Numbered from the stretch's first letter, positions 47,690 to 59,446 are shown. The stretch is DNA of 64,000 bases from Hirsutella rhossiliensis (GCF_020360975.1 NW_025408671.1:1116001-1180000), one strand, 5' to 3'. Notes: generated by a model not told the origin, from the letters alone. Program-made: numbers and translations.

Positions 47690-48340
47690 AAAGCTATAAT
47701 CGACCTATACTTAGTATATAAAAAGGAAATTAAGCTACTAACTAAGTTTAATAACTTAGACTAAACTAGAGACCGCGATATATAAAGGTCGACTTTAAGT
47801 TATATTTTTAACTTTAAGAGTAGTACTCTTAGCTAGTTATTAAAATAGTAGTCCTTAATAGCCCTCTTATCTTATAAAGTAGAATATATTAGATAAACCT
47901 AGGTAATAAAAGAAGCTATCTAGCTATAAAAGGGTCTTAATAAAGCTATAAGTAGTAAAAAAGGAGGGATATATACTAGTAGCTATAATTAATTATAAGG
48001 ATAACTAAGGAGTAGTTATACTAATAAGAAATCCTTAGTTTTATAAAAGAATAAAGTATATTAATATTTAATAGTATTTTATCTAAGAGAAGTAGTATAG
48101 AAGCGAGGTCGACCTTTAATATATCTTAATAAACTAATAAGTTATAGACGGCCTTATAAAAGTACTACTAAAGAATAGGTTTAAGGTATTTAGAAGTATA
48201 CTAGGTCTTATATAAGTAGGAGTATAGTATAGGATTACTACTTAGAATATAGGGAAAGTTATAAAGTAGGCTAGGAAAGGTAGCTCTATAAATATAGATC
48301 TAGTAAAAGGAGTACCTAATAGCTCTTTTCTATAATAGCT
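47690..48340. other. RIP-mutated AT-rich spacer
   Basis: No frame or motif is recognised. It is the strongly mutated DNA between the two copia elements. Confidence 0.45.
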
Positions 48341-48385
48341 ATAAGGGGAGGTATCCTAGCACCTATAAATAATAGTACTAGGTTA

Positions 48386-48720
48386 GGGATAGGCCCTATA
48401 GACTTATAACTAGTTAGGGGAGTACGTAACGGACCTTACTACTTAGTAGCCTTTAAGGGAGGCGTCTTAACTAGGTCTATAGAATACTAAGGTAAAGGGC
48501 TAGGGATAGGCCCTATAGATTAAAACGAGTAGGAGGAGTACGCAACTAGCCTTACTACTTAGCGTCCGTAGGGGAGGCATCCTAGCTAGCTACCGTTAGA
48601 GTATAACTAAGAGGTCGGAAGTAATGCCCCTTAGACTAGGACAAGTAGGAGTATTAAACGACATTCCGCCCTAGTTAAGGAGGTATCCCGACCTATATAG
48701 GCGCCGTTCTTATATATATA
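48386..48720. repeat. ~117-bp tandem repeat, about three degenerate copies
   Basis: The anchor GGGATAGGCCCTATAGA occurs at 48,386 and 48,503, 117 bp apart. The rest of the unit (GGAGTACG(T/C)AAC....CCTTACTACTTAG....GGGAGGC(G/A)TC(T/C)T) follows both. A third, more diverged copy begins near 48,620. Partial similarity begins already near 48,340. The repeat is mutated by RIP, so the units were duplicated before that. Confidence 0.65.
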
Positions 48721-48783
48721 ACTAGGACCTTTGTCCCCTTAACTTAGGCAGTGGTTATGTCTAATAGACTCTTCTCAGCAAGC

Positions 48784-49059
48784 TGAGAGCGCGGGCGGAA
48801 GGATAAGGGCAGGCACAATTGAGTCCAAACGATGATGCATGTTTTTTATCTATCTGTGCGACATTGAGGGGGTATTTATACGAATAGATACCAATCTGGG
48901 ACCCGTGGTGGCCCTGAATCAGTGCCAATTCCCGTGTATCCCGATTAGGCAATGTTCCTCTACTGTATCGATACCTGACTCAAGTCCTTGTGTCTGACCT
49001 GCCTCTTTCACCGGAGTTTATACGTGTGCGGATTAGACCGTCAGTCTGCTCCTCTGACA
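48784..49059 (-). repeat. LTR (3' LTR in element orientation)
   Basis: Read on the element strand it starts TGTCAGAGG and ends GCTCTCA. It matches the other LTR except for the lengths of five homopolymer runs. Confidence 0.94.
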
Positions 49060-49365
49060 CACCCCTTTGCCTCGGTCTCACTGGGTGAGTGAGGCAAACA
49101 AGCAAAAGAGACAGACGAATCATCCAATCTTATCAAATATCCAGCGAGTGAGGCTACTACCGTTGAGGGAGATGCTCTTCATGATGTCTTCCTTGGTGTT
49201 GTGACCAGGAGCATTTTAACAAGTCAATACCAGCAAAATGATGGGTCCATCCCGTGCCTGGGTGATGCTCGGAGAGCATCTATATCTCTCTCTGGGTGGT
49301 GATACTGTCGAAACTGTCCTCCGGCGCATCGGCTTCAATTGGTGCCACCGGTCTCCCTTGCATCC

Positions 49366-52300
49366 CTAGCTGCTTGACAAAAGCTTCGTGCTTTTGCTGG
49401 GGAAGGCCTTTGTCATTCCATCAGCGGGATTCTCCGTAGACTTGATCCATGTGATCTGGAGTCTTTCTTCCTGAACCTCCTGTCGAAGCCAGTGACGATG
49501 GATATCGATGTGCTTAAGGTTCGTCTTGAGCTTTGCGCTTAGTTCAGTCAGGAGCCTGATGGTCTGCAGGTTATCGCACCATAGCTCATTGGTGCCTTCT
49601 ACCTTGATGTCAAGCTCTTTAATTAGCCGGGAAAATTGCATTTGCTCCTTCGCCGCGCTTGACAGGGCCAGCAATTCGGCCTCTGTGGACGACGTCGTCA
49701 CAGTCGCTTGTTTCGTAGCCTTCCAGTCAACGGGTCCGCCTAGAAACAAGAAGACATATCCTGTGAGGATTTTCGAGTCTCCGGGTTGTCTGCAAAGGAT
49801 GAATCAGAAGCGCAGAGGAACCTGCGTTCAGCTTCTTTGACTGAGAAGCAGATGCAGCGATCTCTCGTGTGATAGAGGTATGCCAGGCATCTCCTGGCCT
49901 CTCTCCTATGCTTCGGGCCCGGGTTATGGCTGAATTGTGCCAGTTTTCCAACCGGGAACGCACCGTCGGGTCTGGTGTGAATCGCTGGGTGAAGAATTGA
50001 GCCAATTAGAGAGAGATATTGATGAACCTCGTCCCTAGTAGCCGTCTTCTCGTATGGCTTGAGCTCTTCGGTCGTTATCGGGATCTGGGGCACGCCAAGG
50101 ATCTGATCATCGTCCTCAATGTGGAATTTCTTGGCCATCTTCGAGAGATACGAGGCTTGAGCGAGCCAAAGCTTCTTCTGGGCCCTATCCTGATGACTTC
50201 AATCCCTAGGAACCAGCGAAGTTCCCCATGTGGTTGATGGTATATTCCTTCATAATGGCAGCGTGAAGTTCTTCCCATTCGGCCTTCTTTTCTTTTGGAT
50301 ACATCATCACGATGTCATCCACAAAGAAGAAGATGATGACTCCTTTATAAGTCATCACGCAGGCATCTTCGACGAGTTGTTGAGCGCCCAGCTTCTTGAA
50401 GAAGCCGAGCTCCTCAAACCACAGCCTTGGAGCGATTCGAAGCCCGTATAGTCCTTGAGAAGCTTCAAGCATAGCCCAGGCTCAAGGTAGCCTGGTGGCA
50501 TCTGACAATAGATGGCATGCTTGAGCTTATTATACAGAAACGCTGTTTTCACATCGTACTGTTCTGTTTCAAGGTCTTCAAGACAGCAGAGGGCCATTAA
50601 CACTCTGAAGGTTCTTGCTCGTAGTGTGGCCGCGTATGTGTCCTCGTTGTCTTCCGGCTGCTGGTCTCCACGGACCACAAGTCGGGCTTTAAAGCGAGTG
50701 ACGTAGCCCTGCTCATCCAGTTTATATGCATATACCCATCGCAACGGGATTATGAAGTGGCCGGCTTCTTCAACCATCTTTCTGGCCACCTTGGTCCACG
50801 TTTCGAGCTTCATCTGGTCCTCAATTTCACGCCCCATCCCCATTATCCATTGGGAGGCGTATTCCGAAGCCATCGCGGCTTTAAAGGAGGTTGGCACAGG
50901 AGGCATATCCTCAACGTGAAGCCTGTGCTTCGAGGCATTAGCAATGATGTTATTGATGAAGGCCTTCTTCGGCTTCCTCTGTCTCTTGCCCTCAAGCACA
51001 TTGGCGGGTTTATCCTGAGACTTGTCCTCGCCTTGCGGGGTCGTTTTTCGGGTTGTGATTGTGACTCTGGGGTCGGGCTCTCCCCGACCCCCAGAGACAG
51101 CTCCTCGAATTCTGACCATTGTGGCTCTTCGAGCGCACCACCCCCCGGATCGACAGGCGGCTCATTCAATCGCTCATTCAATACGTCTAGGATCGGCGTG
51201 CCTAATGATACCTGAGGCTCCGGGTCGGTCCGCGTAGGGCTCGAGATAATGCTTGAGTTTTCCACCTCCGGGTCCTGACTCCGTGGTGTGTGACCTCCTG
51301 CTGGGTCACGCTAGTGGTGACAGAGCTTGGTGGGGAGGGCGAGGTTTCTTCCTCCACCCTACTGTTTGAAGTGCTTGGAGGCGAAATATAGGCACTGTCC
51401 GTTGTAGCCCTCATCGAAGTCTTCAAATTCGGTGCTTCTTGTGTCGCCTCGTCTGCAGAGGGTGCCGCAATTGACTCCGAGGTGTACGGCGTCATTCCGT
51501 CATCTGTCTCATCATCGGAGTAATTGCGCACTCCTGCTTCCTCTATGTCTTCGTCGTCAGGGACGTCTATCGCCACCATTTGACGAAGAACATCGTATGT
51601 ATAGACCTGGAAGGCTTCCGCGTCTTCTTCCTCTTCGGATCGTACATTGTTGACTCATCAAATTGTACATTCGCCGAGACCATCAGTTTGGTCTGGCGGA
51701 TCGAGGGTATCCACACGACATATTGATGGGTCGATCTGTAGCCCACCAGGTAACCGATATGAGCTCTCTGCTCAAGCGGGGACTGCGTCTTATGTGACTT
51801 TACATGCTCCAACGCAGTGATTGTCATTGGGTAGGCCACACAGCCGAAGACACGCAGGTGATTTATGCTCGGCTGGACTCGCTTGATGTGGCCGTATAGA
51901 GGGTTGTGGTCCCTCATATGGGTCCACCATCGTTCGTGTGGGCTTCTCCAGCTATGATCAGATCCTTTAAGTGGCGTACGGTTGAGCAAATACACTGCTG
52001 TGCGGTAGGTCTCGGTCCAGAGCTCCTCCGGGATGCGGGAGTCCAGGTTCATAAGCCGGGCCCTTTCTTTGACCACGGCCCCGGACCTTTCTGCATGCCC
52101 ATTCTGCGTGGGCGTGGATGGAGCTGACTGGAAGACCCGAATGCCCAATCCTTCGATGAATTTGACTAGCTCCTTTGTTAGAAGGGCTTTTTCTCCGTCA
52201 GAAGCCAGGTTGATCAGTTTTATCCCGTACTGAGTTTCTAGCATTGATGTTAGCTTCTTGAAGGCATCTCGGACCTCGGTTTTGCTCTTCAACGCGTAAT

Positions 52301-53777
52301 AAAACCTCATCCTGGTCGTTATGCATGTGAAGAGCGCAAAGTACTTTTCACCCCCGAATCCGGCCACCGGGCCTGGGTGTAAGTCGAAGCTAAATTGAGC
52401 TCCGGCCCTCTGGGTCGTAAAGTGGGCTCCTCACGGAGACCTGCCTCTTTGCCTTGCCTGTTGCGCAGACCTCGCATTCACACGTGGCCGGTCCCCATCT
52501 TGGTTAGGTGGCTAAGGGTTCTGGCCCCGGATGTCCTAGCCGTCTGTGCCAAAGGTCTGCTTGCCCACCCATTGGTGGCTTAGGAGCCCTGCTTGTGACA
52601 AAGACGCTGTGTTGGGGCCGCTTTGAGAGGCTTGCAATAACGTATTGGTCTTCAATTTCTTGCAGACTGACCAGAGTGCGCCCTGTGGGCTCATGGTAGA
52701 GTGTGCCGTTAACCTGGTTCCATAGATCTTCGCAACAATCCCTGACGAGCTGAGAACACACTTGTTGGCATCTCTGGGATGTAGTAGCTGCTCTCAAGCT
52801 TCAAATTGATCCCGTTTTTCACTGGGATAACGGCCATGCCTACCCCTTGACTTGGAGGAGTTTTCCTGCCCGGACTTCTTCTGACGATCCCCAGGTGAAG
52901 GTATCCTCATCGAACCATCGTAGGTCGTTAAAGACATGTACGCTAGCCCCTGAATCATAGATGGCCTTGTCCTCGAGAGAGTCTTCACTCGTATTAGTGC
53001 TATGCACGTGCGACACTGTATTAGCCTGTTTGCTCGAGTTGTTGTTATTCTGCGGACTGTGATGTCTTTGGCTTTTGGCTTCCACTCCATGGCTTTGGTC
53101 TTGTCCAAGGGGTTCTCCTTAAGGTGCTGGTTGATGGCCTCCTTAAGGTGGTCCCTGGGAATCCATCCTTCGGGGTCTTTCTGGAACATCGCTCTAAAGG
53201 TCCAGCAGCTTTCCCACCACTCATCCTTTTGACCCAGTGTTGCTTACATGCCGGGCACTTGTGTGACCCCTCTGGGCCATTCCTAGTCCTCTGATCAGAT
53301 GATCTTGGAGCGTTGTTTGCGTTGTTGACCCTGGGGTCTTCTGAGGTTTCCTTTCTTCCTGAATCCAACCTCCCTTTTAAAGTCGGCAATCAGGGTGCGC
53401 AAAGGGGTTGCTGGGAGTCCTGTTCTCTCCAGGAGTGCGTCCAGCAGCCTAATCGTCATGGGCCAGCTAGGGTCCCATTCTTCGGTCCCTTTGAGGAAGT
53501 CCTGACGAATCTTTGTGTCATTAATAGTCGAGACCGCTAGGTCTCTTGAATCAGGATGACTTGGTCCAGCTGCTCTGCCCAGGCCTTCCAGTCCCGGTTC
53601 CTTTCTTGTTGATGATTTGATGATACCTTTCATCGATAAGGTTCTTTTCTTCCTCCGCTGAGGGGAGAACCTTCTGTTTGAGTTCTTTGATCTTGTCCCG
53701 GGCGTCAGCTGTATCAGGGTCTCGCCCTGGAGCCCCTCACTGATGGACTTCTTGATCACCTCCTCGATCTGCATCAT
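49366..53777 (-). pseudogene. Copia gag-pol polyprotein with several frameshifts
   Basis: Read on the minus strand. The gag part (53,777 to about 53,000) includes KIRQDFLKGTEEWDPSWPM and a Cys cluster HKCPACKQHW near 53,250. Protease has YDSGASVHVFND near 52,950. The pre-integrase domain has LWHRRLGHPGPEPL near 52,520. The integrase core is 52,367-51,567 (NLASDGEKALL, then STPTQNGHAERSGAVV). RT is 51,119-50,206 (FKARLVVRGDQQ, YDVKTAFLYNKLKH, and FFFVDDIVMM near 50,315 for the catalytic YVDD position). RNase H is 49,749-49,366 (SSTEAELLALSSA, WIKSTENPADGMTKAF). The domains are intact in themselves, but the frame changes at least five times, mostly without stops of RIP type. Given the homopolymer differences in the LTRs, part of these breaks may be base-calling errors. 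Confidence 0.9.
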
Positions 53778-54209
53778 GGCTTTTCTCTAGCCTTGAAGCG
53801 GTCCAATTGATCCTGGAAGGTCTTCTCTTTGTACCTAAAGAGGTCCTTGGCATCTTGAAGCTTCTCATTGAAGTCTTCCTTGCTGCCTTATACTTATTTT
53901 CTTCGTTGGGAAAGCTTCCTCGGGGGCCTCTGCCCTACCTTCTCGAGTAGCTCTTCCCAGCTAGGCCTCAGGGCTCCTCGAGCACCACGGTCCCTTCTGG
54001 GTTAACGTACTCCCAGATGTGGTGCGTTTGAGCCCATGATTTGATACCCTAATCCATGGGGTCCAGTCAAGGCTTTCCTTGAGTGTGGTGATGTACACCT
54101 CCCCTTCTGATATTGGGGCCTAGTGTCATCGTGTGTTTTACCTCCTGCGAGGGATGCACGCGTCACGTTGACTCTGCGTAGTTGTGGGTGTTGCCACTGA
54201 ATTTTAAGC

Positions 54210-54484
54210 TGAGAGCGCGGGCGGAAGGATAAGGCAGGCACAATTGAGTCCAAACGATGATGCATGTTTTTATCTATCTGTGCGACATTGAGGGGTATTT
54301 ATACGAATAGATACCAATCTGGGACCCGTGGTGGCCCTGAATCAGTGCCAATTCCCGTGTATCCCGATTAGGGCAATGTTCCTCTACTGTATCGATACCT
54401 GACTCAAGTCCTTGTGTCTGACCTGCCTCTTTCACCGGAGTTTATACGTGTGCGGATTAGACCGTCAGTCTGCTCCCTCTGACA
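54210..54484 (-). repeat. LTR (5' LTR in element orientation)
   Basis: 275 bp. The bases just inside (GCTTAAAATTCAGTGG on the element strand) should hold the primer-binding site; I could not assign the tRNA. Confidence 0.94.
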
Positions 54485-54619
54485 ACTCTCTATAACCGTT
54501 ATATATATAGAATCTCTTATTTCCTTTTAATATAGCTGTATATTTAAGGATGAATTATTCCTGCTTATTAGATAGAAAACTAAGAGTTCTTTAGTCCCTA
54601 ATTATTATGCCTACTTAGC

Positions 54620-55782
54620 TCATCCTCCGTGAGCTAGTTGCTTAGGCTTGACCTCGACAATAAGCTTTCCCTGGTTTACGCCCTTATATAAATCAATAAG
54701 ACCCTGTTCGGCAACCTCTAAGCCCCCGGTAAGGACGTGCTCTGTCTTCTTGAGCCTGCCCTCTGCCATCCACTGAGCGAGCTCCTTGCGCGCTCGAGGA
54801 TAGTCCTGGACGTGGTCGAACACGATGAAGCCCTCCATGCGGATTCTCATGGTGACGACCTTGGTGATGTTGGTCGGACCCTTGGGTGTCTGGGTGTTAT
54901 ATTGGCTGATCTGGCCGCACTCGACGAAGCGAGCGTGTTCCTTGGCTCTGCTCATAGCCATATCGAGAATTTCGCCACCAACTTGGTCATGGTTAGCCAT
55001 AGACTCACTTATAGAAAGAAGAGTCCCGTAGTTGCCTACCATTATCGAAGTAAACGTCAATATATGACTCAGTCGCCTCCTTAAACTTGTTCTTAAAGTC
55101 GTCGGCCTTATAGTTTAAGGCGACGTCAAAGCCCAGCTCATCAACCAGCCACTTGCACTTATTGTCACTGCCACAAAGACCAACGACCCTTGCGCCAGCA
55201 ATCTTGGCAATCTGACCAGCAACACTGCCCGTCGCCCCGGCAGCACCAGACACGACAACCGTTTCGCCAACCTTAGGGAGACCAATCTTAGTCATGCCAA
55301 CCCAGGCTGTCAGGCTCGTGAGTCCTAGAGCAGACAGCATGTCGATGGGGTCCTGGAGGCCGGGATAGCTGGACGCGGGGTCCAAGTGCTTCTCGTCTAA
55401 GATGGCGTACTGGGTCCATCCGGCGTGGCCGGAGACGAAGTCGCCCTCCTTGGCCTTTGTGCTCTTAGACGCGATAACGCGGCAAGCAGCGAAGCCGCGC
55501 ATGGTCTCACCAATCTTAACAGGCGGGATATAGGAGCGGACCTCTTTGACCTCGGGTTAGTTAAGAAGGAACGCGAACAGTATGTCACGTGAGCGACGTA
55601 CCACTCATCCATCCGCGCATAGCGGGATCGAGAGAGAGGTAGAGAACCTCGACAAGGACCTGGCCGTTCTTGAGGTCGTTTGCGGAGGGAATTGTGGACT
55701 TCTTCTGAGTGAGTGTGCGACCAGCGATGATATCGCCCGTAGGTCGCTCAGCGAGGACGAGGGAGAGGTTTTCTTGAGCCAT
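54620..55782 (-). CDS. NADP-dependent medium-chain oxidoreductase (PTGR1 / zinc-less MDR family)
   Basis: Proposed CDS complement(54,620-54,981; 55,040-55,543; 55,602-55,782), 348 residues. The ATG is at 55,782 (MAQENLSLVLAERPTGDI), preferred over an upstream in-frame ATG. The N-terminal ADH_N_2 part has VEVLYLSLDPAMRGWM. The Rossmann part has LGLTSLTAWVGM and the coenzyme motif VVVSGAAGATGSVAGQIAK, then GLCGSDNKC and DVYFDN/VGGEILD. The C-terminus has RARKELAQWMAEGRLK and GKLIVEVK. The family reduces alkenal/one double bonds with NADPH in the cytosol; the substrate here is unknown. Both proposed introns are 58 bp with CTAAC-like branch sites but end in AAG (GTACGT..AAG and GTAGGC..AAG). No stop or RIP bias. 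Length is normal. It is the first host-type gene right of the transposon nest. Confidence 0.88.
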
Positions 55783-57180
55783 AGCTTTGTTGGTAGAATA
55801 AGGTGAAAAAGTTAGATAAAAGTGATAATGGCAGCCACTTACGTGCAAAGTATATCCTTTATACTCTCGTGCCTTTAGCCGTCGACGTAGATAAGAAAGT
55901 CGATGTATCAGGTTAGATTTCTCAGCACGGGGAATCCGGGGTTAAGTAATCCCAGGTTAAGTTACCTATCTCCGCGTTATATATATAATAACCGGTGGGG
56001 CCGATAAGGGAAACTAAAGTACAATCGTTATATTTCGTCTTAAATATATCTAGCAAGTAATCTATACTATAGGTCTAGATATACCGAGGCACTCGGAGTG
56101 AGTCCGGACTCGGCATGCTGCCGTTAATACGCTTATTACCCTGCATACTATATTACTATAAACTTATATCTATTTATATGGTAATAAATATAGGCAATTG
56201 CTATACCGGTATAAACTAATTACTTAAATATATTACCTTTAAGGCGGAGGGTAATTAATAGAGTCTTAATTTTATTAACCTATAGTTAAAAGATTTCTTA
56301 TTTAGGATAAGGATAATAAGATACGTCCTAATACTAGGAGGATCTAAGGTATATAGAAGGATAGCGCTATTAGTCTATAATAGATACTTAGATAGGCAAT
56401 GAACGTTTTCTTTTCCTCCGGGGCCCGCTATCTACTAAACGTAGGAGAATTAGGGTTTACTAGCCTTATCTTAATGTAACGTAAGCTAATACCTTCTCGT
56501 GCACCCCCTCTTTTCGTGCACTATAATAAAGACGCGTCTCTATAGAGATTTATAAAGTAATCTATTATAGCAGCTTTATTTTTAGCCTAAATAACTTAAT
56601 TCTTTTATTTTAGGCCCTTTAAAGCTAGATAAGGAAACATTATATAAGAAGCGATTAATTTCGTATATAATACTTAACTTATTGCGAGACTAGTATACCT
56701 ATATTATTATCTATAAGGATGCTTCCGTAGGTTCTAGCAGGTGGTTATTAGGATCCCTCTTTATAGGAGCCTGCCGTGCCTAGTAGGTTATATAACTAAC
56801 TAGCCAACTAGTAGCGCAGCGGACCTAGGGGTAAAACTTTTAGGCTAATTAAAACACACCGCCCGTATAAGGAGTAGGTTACGTGACCCATATATATAAT
56901 AGAAGGCACAATAATAGAGGGACCTTTAGAGCCGTAATAACTACCTCTTATTTTAAAAAAAAAAGAAAAAAGGTCTCTTCCGCCTAGTCCCCTTAATCAT
57001 CCTCCCTATTACTATATCCTCTATCTTTAGAGCTATTGCTACTAGTAATTAGAGCGTGATAGGGGTAGTAGGGGCAGGGGTAGGGGCAGGTGGTCTTAGC
57101 AGAGCCATCGGCGGAGGGAGATGAAAAGAAGCGTGGGGCTTTAGGTGCGATGGAACCATGTATAGTAGGTACGTAGCTTA
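55783..57180. other. 5' flank of the oxidoreductase gene and RIP-mutated spacer
   Basis: 55,783-55,960 is lightly mutated and should hold the promoter. From about 55,980 the DNA is TpA-rich. A perfect 12-bp palindrome GAGTCCGGACTC lies at 56,100-56,111. An A-rich run lies at 56,955-56,976. No gene is supported here. Confidence 0.45.
56100..56111. promoter_or_regulatory. Perfect palindrome with central CCGG
   Basis: GAGTCCGGACTC, 318 bp upstream of the oxidoreductase ATG. Zn2Cys6 regulators often bind paired CGG/CCG half-sites, but a single palindrome is weak evidence. Confidence 0.15.
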
Positions 57181-57186
57181 GCGTAG

Positions 57187-57317
57187 TGGCTCTATGGGGG
57201 AACCCTCCGGGCGCAATACAAAATAATAATAATAATAATAATAATAAAGGTAGTCCTAGATGGCCCTATGGGGGAACCCTCCGGGCGTAATACAACTAAA
57301 AAAGGTAGTCCCAGACG
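57187..57317. repeat. Two tandem copies of a LINE-tail-like unit with (AAT)n
   Basis: Copy 1 (57,187-57,260) and copy 2 (57,261-57,317) share 'ctatgggggaaccctccgggcgYaatacaa' and 'aaaggtagtcYYaga'. The part between differs: copy 1 has an (AAT)n tract (about 57,220-57,247), copy 2 only a short A-run. Variable A-rich tails after a constant end are typical of non-LTR retrotransposon 3' ends, and a LINE RT remnant follows directly. Confidence 0.6.
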
Positions 57318-57371
57318 GTAATCAATACTATTACTACTACTACTACCACCTAAAGGTAACAGACTGCCCGG

Positions 57372-59000
57372 TGGGAGCTGCGCCGGGCGGTACGGCGGGC
57401 TAAGAGACGTTTCTGGCAGACTGTTCTAGAAGGCGCCGAGAGCAGCTAGGATGTCTATAAGATCATGCGGTGGTCGAGGAAACCGAGCCCGTTCCGGGTC
57501 CCACCTATAGAGGTAGGCGACCAGGTCTTCGAGACCTAGACGGAAAAGGCAAACGCGCTCCGAGTCAAGATCCTAGAAAGGCGCGGGGCCTCGGACGACA
57601 TCCCGGACCCCTGGGCCCCAGAGGTGCTGGCCCCAGGAGGACCCTCGACTGCAGCGTCACGCTCGCGGATGCGGCGTGCGCCTGCACCTCTACGGGCAAC
57701 ACCTCCCCGGGGATCGACGGCATCACGGTCCGAATGCTACTTTGCGTCTGGAACCATATCGGCGAGGTGAGAGGACTATACGAAGGCTGCCTACACCTGG
57801 GCTACCACTCCGCCTGCTTCCGCGCAGCAGAGGTCATAATAATCCCTAAGCCTAGCAAGAGGAACCTGTCTCTTCCGAGAGGCTGGAGGCCGATCTCCCT
57901 CCTAGCTTGCCTCGGCAAGGGACTCGAACGCCCAATAGCCCGCCGCCTGGCCTAGGCTGCGATCACTCAAAGGGTCATCCATATCCAGCATGCGGGCGCC
58001 CTGCCCAAACGTTCAGCGCTTGACCTAGCGCTAGTATTGCTCCACGACGCGGAGACGGCCCTCACTAAGGGGAAAGTCGCCACGCTAGTTACGATGGATA
58101 TATAGGGCGCCTTTGACACGGTTCTGCGAAACCGGGAACAGGGCTGGCCAACTAACCTGGTCCGGTGGGCAGACTGCTTTATAGAGCAGTGGTCGGCCAG
58201 AATACAGCTCAAGGATATAACGACGCCGACAACCCCCCTAATATACGAGCTGCTATAGGGCTCCCCGGCCTCCCCGATTCTCTTCCTCCTCTATATAGCG
58301 CCCATCTACTCTATAGGGGAACCGAACTCGCGTTTCGGCTACGCAGATAACGTGGCAACCCTGACTAGGGGCCGGTCCTAATAGGAGACGGCCGCCCGGG
58401 CCACGCGCGCCGCGGGCGAGCTGATCTAGAGGGGAGCCGATAACGGGGTAGTGTTTAACCTAGGTAAGATAGAATTTATCCACTTTACGAGACCGAGATA
58501 TAAGGGGGGCCTGCCGTCGGTCTGGCACAGGCCCGTGGAAAAGGAGCCATAGCAGGACCTGCGCTAGCTCGGCGTCTAGTACGACAGAAAGCTCTTATTC
58601 CGCACATATATAGAGAAGTGGGCCGCGAAGGCGAGGAAGGCCGCAGGGTTCCTCCAGAACCTCTTAAATACCCGGCGTAGAATCCCTCCTCGGTGGACAC
58701 GATATGCGATCACGGCCTACGTCCTCCCGAGCCTTTTATACGGCGCCAATATATAGCACCGGGGGGCGCTCCGGCCTATGTGGGGGACTGCCCGCCTAGT
58801 TCCGCCGAGGATTACCTACCTAAAGAATAGGATCCAGAGAATAGGATCCAGCTAACCTTAAACGTCGCGATGCGCGCTATCGCGCCCGTCTAGTGTACCA
58901 TGCCTATTATGGCCCTCCACCGAGAGACCGGGATCCGCCCTGCCACTCTGCTCCTCGCAGACGCCCTGTCACACAACAAGAGGCACGGACAGTATGGATG
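57372..59000 (+). pseudogene. Tad-type LINE reverse transcriptase remnant
   Basis: The plus strand encodes, with one frameshift near 57,635 and later TAG stops, a non-LTR RT. In order: LRRAVRRAKRRFWQ near 57,380, TSPGIDGITVRML near 57,705, the finger block VIIIPKPSKR near 57,835, RGWRPISLLACLGKGLE near 57,880, IQGAFDTVL near 58,100 (first catalytic Asp), QGSPASPILFLLYIAPIY near 58,255, and RFGYADNVA near 58,335 (the YADD box with N for the second D). The C-terminal part ends near 59,000 with MPIMALHRETGIRPATLLLA. No endonuclease domain precedes it, so the copy is 5'-truncated, as is usual for LINEs. Confidence 0.87.
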
Positions 59001-59019
59001 ACTGAGCAACGATCGGGAA

Positions 59020-59440
59020 GGAGATCCCCTGTGAATCGGGCAACGAAAGACTCTTAATTCTCTATCTAAGTGATGGTGAAAAGTTGGCTTCGATTCTTGT
59101 GATTTTGGGCTGAGTGGCGATGTTGCCACCCAGGCAGCATAGATGACGACGTCACCTAGAAGGTTCGAATCCATCACTAATATGGCATTACGAACTGCTT
59201 GCTGCCTGTTAGGCAGCACAGTGAATGAGCGTTCCGATCTTGACACATGTCCTATATGACGGTAGCCGTGCTTCTAAGAGGTACTGCAAAGAGGTGGTAT
59301 TATGGGGTTACGAAGTATCTCAATAATTAACGCCGCCGCTACTGCCTCTTGCCGTGCCTTGAGGGCCGTGGAAGAAGCTACTTGAATTGGCGTCATGTTG
59401 GCTTACACACCAGGGCATAATCATGTCTCGACAAGTAGTC
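59020..59440. other. Spacer with small inverted repeats
   Basis: Not RIP-mutated. A perfect hairpin GCTGCCT-GTT-AGGCAGC lies at 59,201-59,217, and a related inverted block (GTTGCCACCCAGGCAGCAT) at 59,122-59,140, so a roughly 100-bp MITE is possible. 59,250-59,446 is probably the 3' UTR of the DUF2985 gene. Confidence 0.35.
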
Positions 59441-59446
59441 TTATTC

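Larger units (their letters stand above)
48784..54484 (-). mobile_element. Young Ty1/copia element, minus strand
   Basis: LTRs at 48,784-49,059 (276 bp) and 54,210-54,484 (275 bp) enclose a copia polyprotein read right to left. The LTRs show no substitutions, only five one-base homopolymer differences. No RIP bias is visible. The sequence ACTCT directly follows the right LTR (54,485-54,489) and occurs 11 bp outside the left LTR (48,768-48,772); the 11 extra bases form a hairpin with the LTR end. This is the most recent LTR insertion in the window. Confidence 0.94.

Noticed and set aside
59070..59180. tRNA-like B box GGTTCGAATCC near 59,162 with GTGATGG/CCATCAC ends
   Set aside because: The T-stem would have to be missing, and no D arm or anticodon arm can be drawn.
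58890..59246. 118-codon minus-strand frame
   Set aside because: It spans the end of the plus-strand LINE and the 3' flank of the DUF2985 gene; no motif and not conserved-looking.
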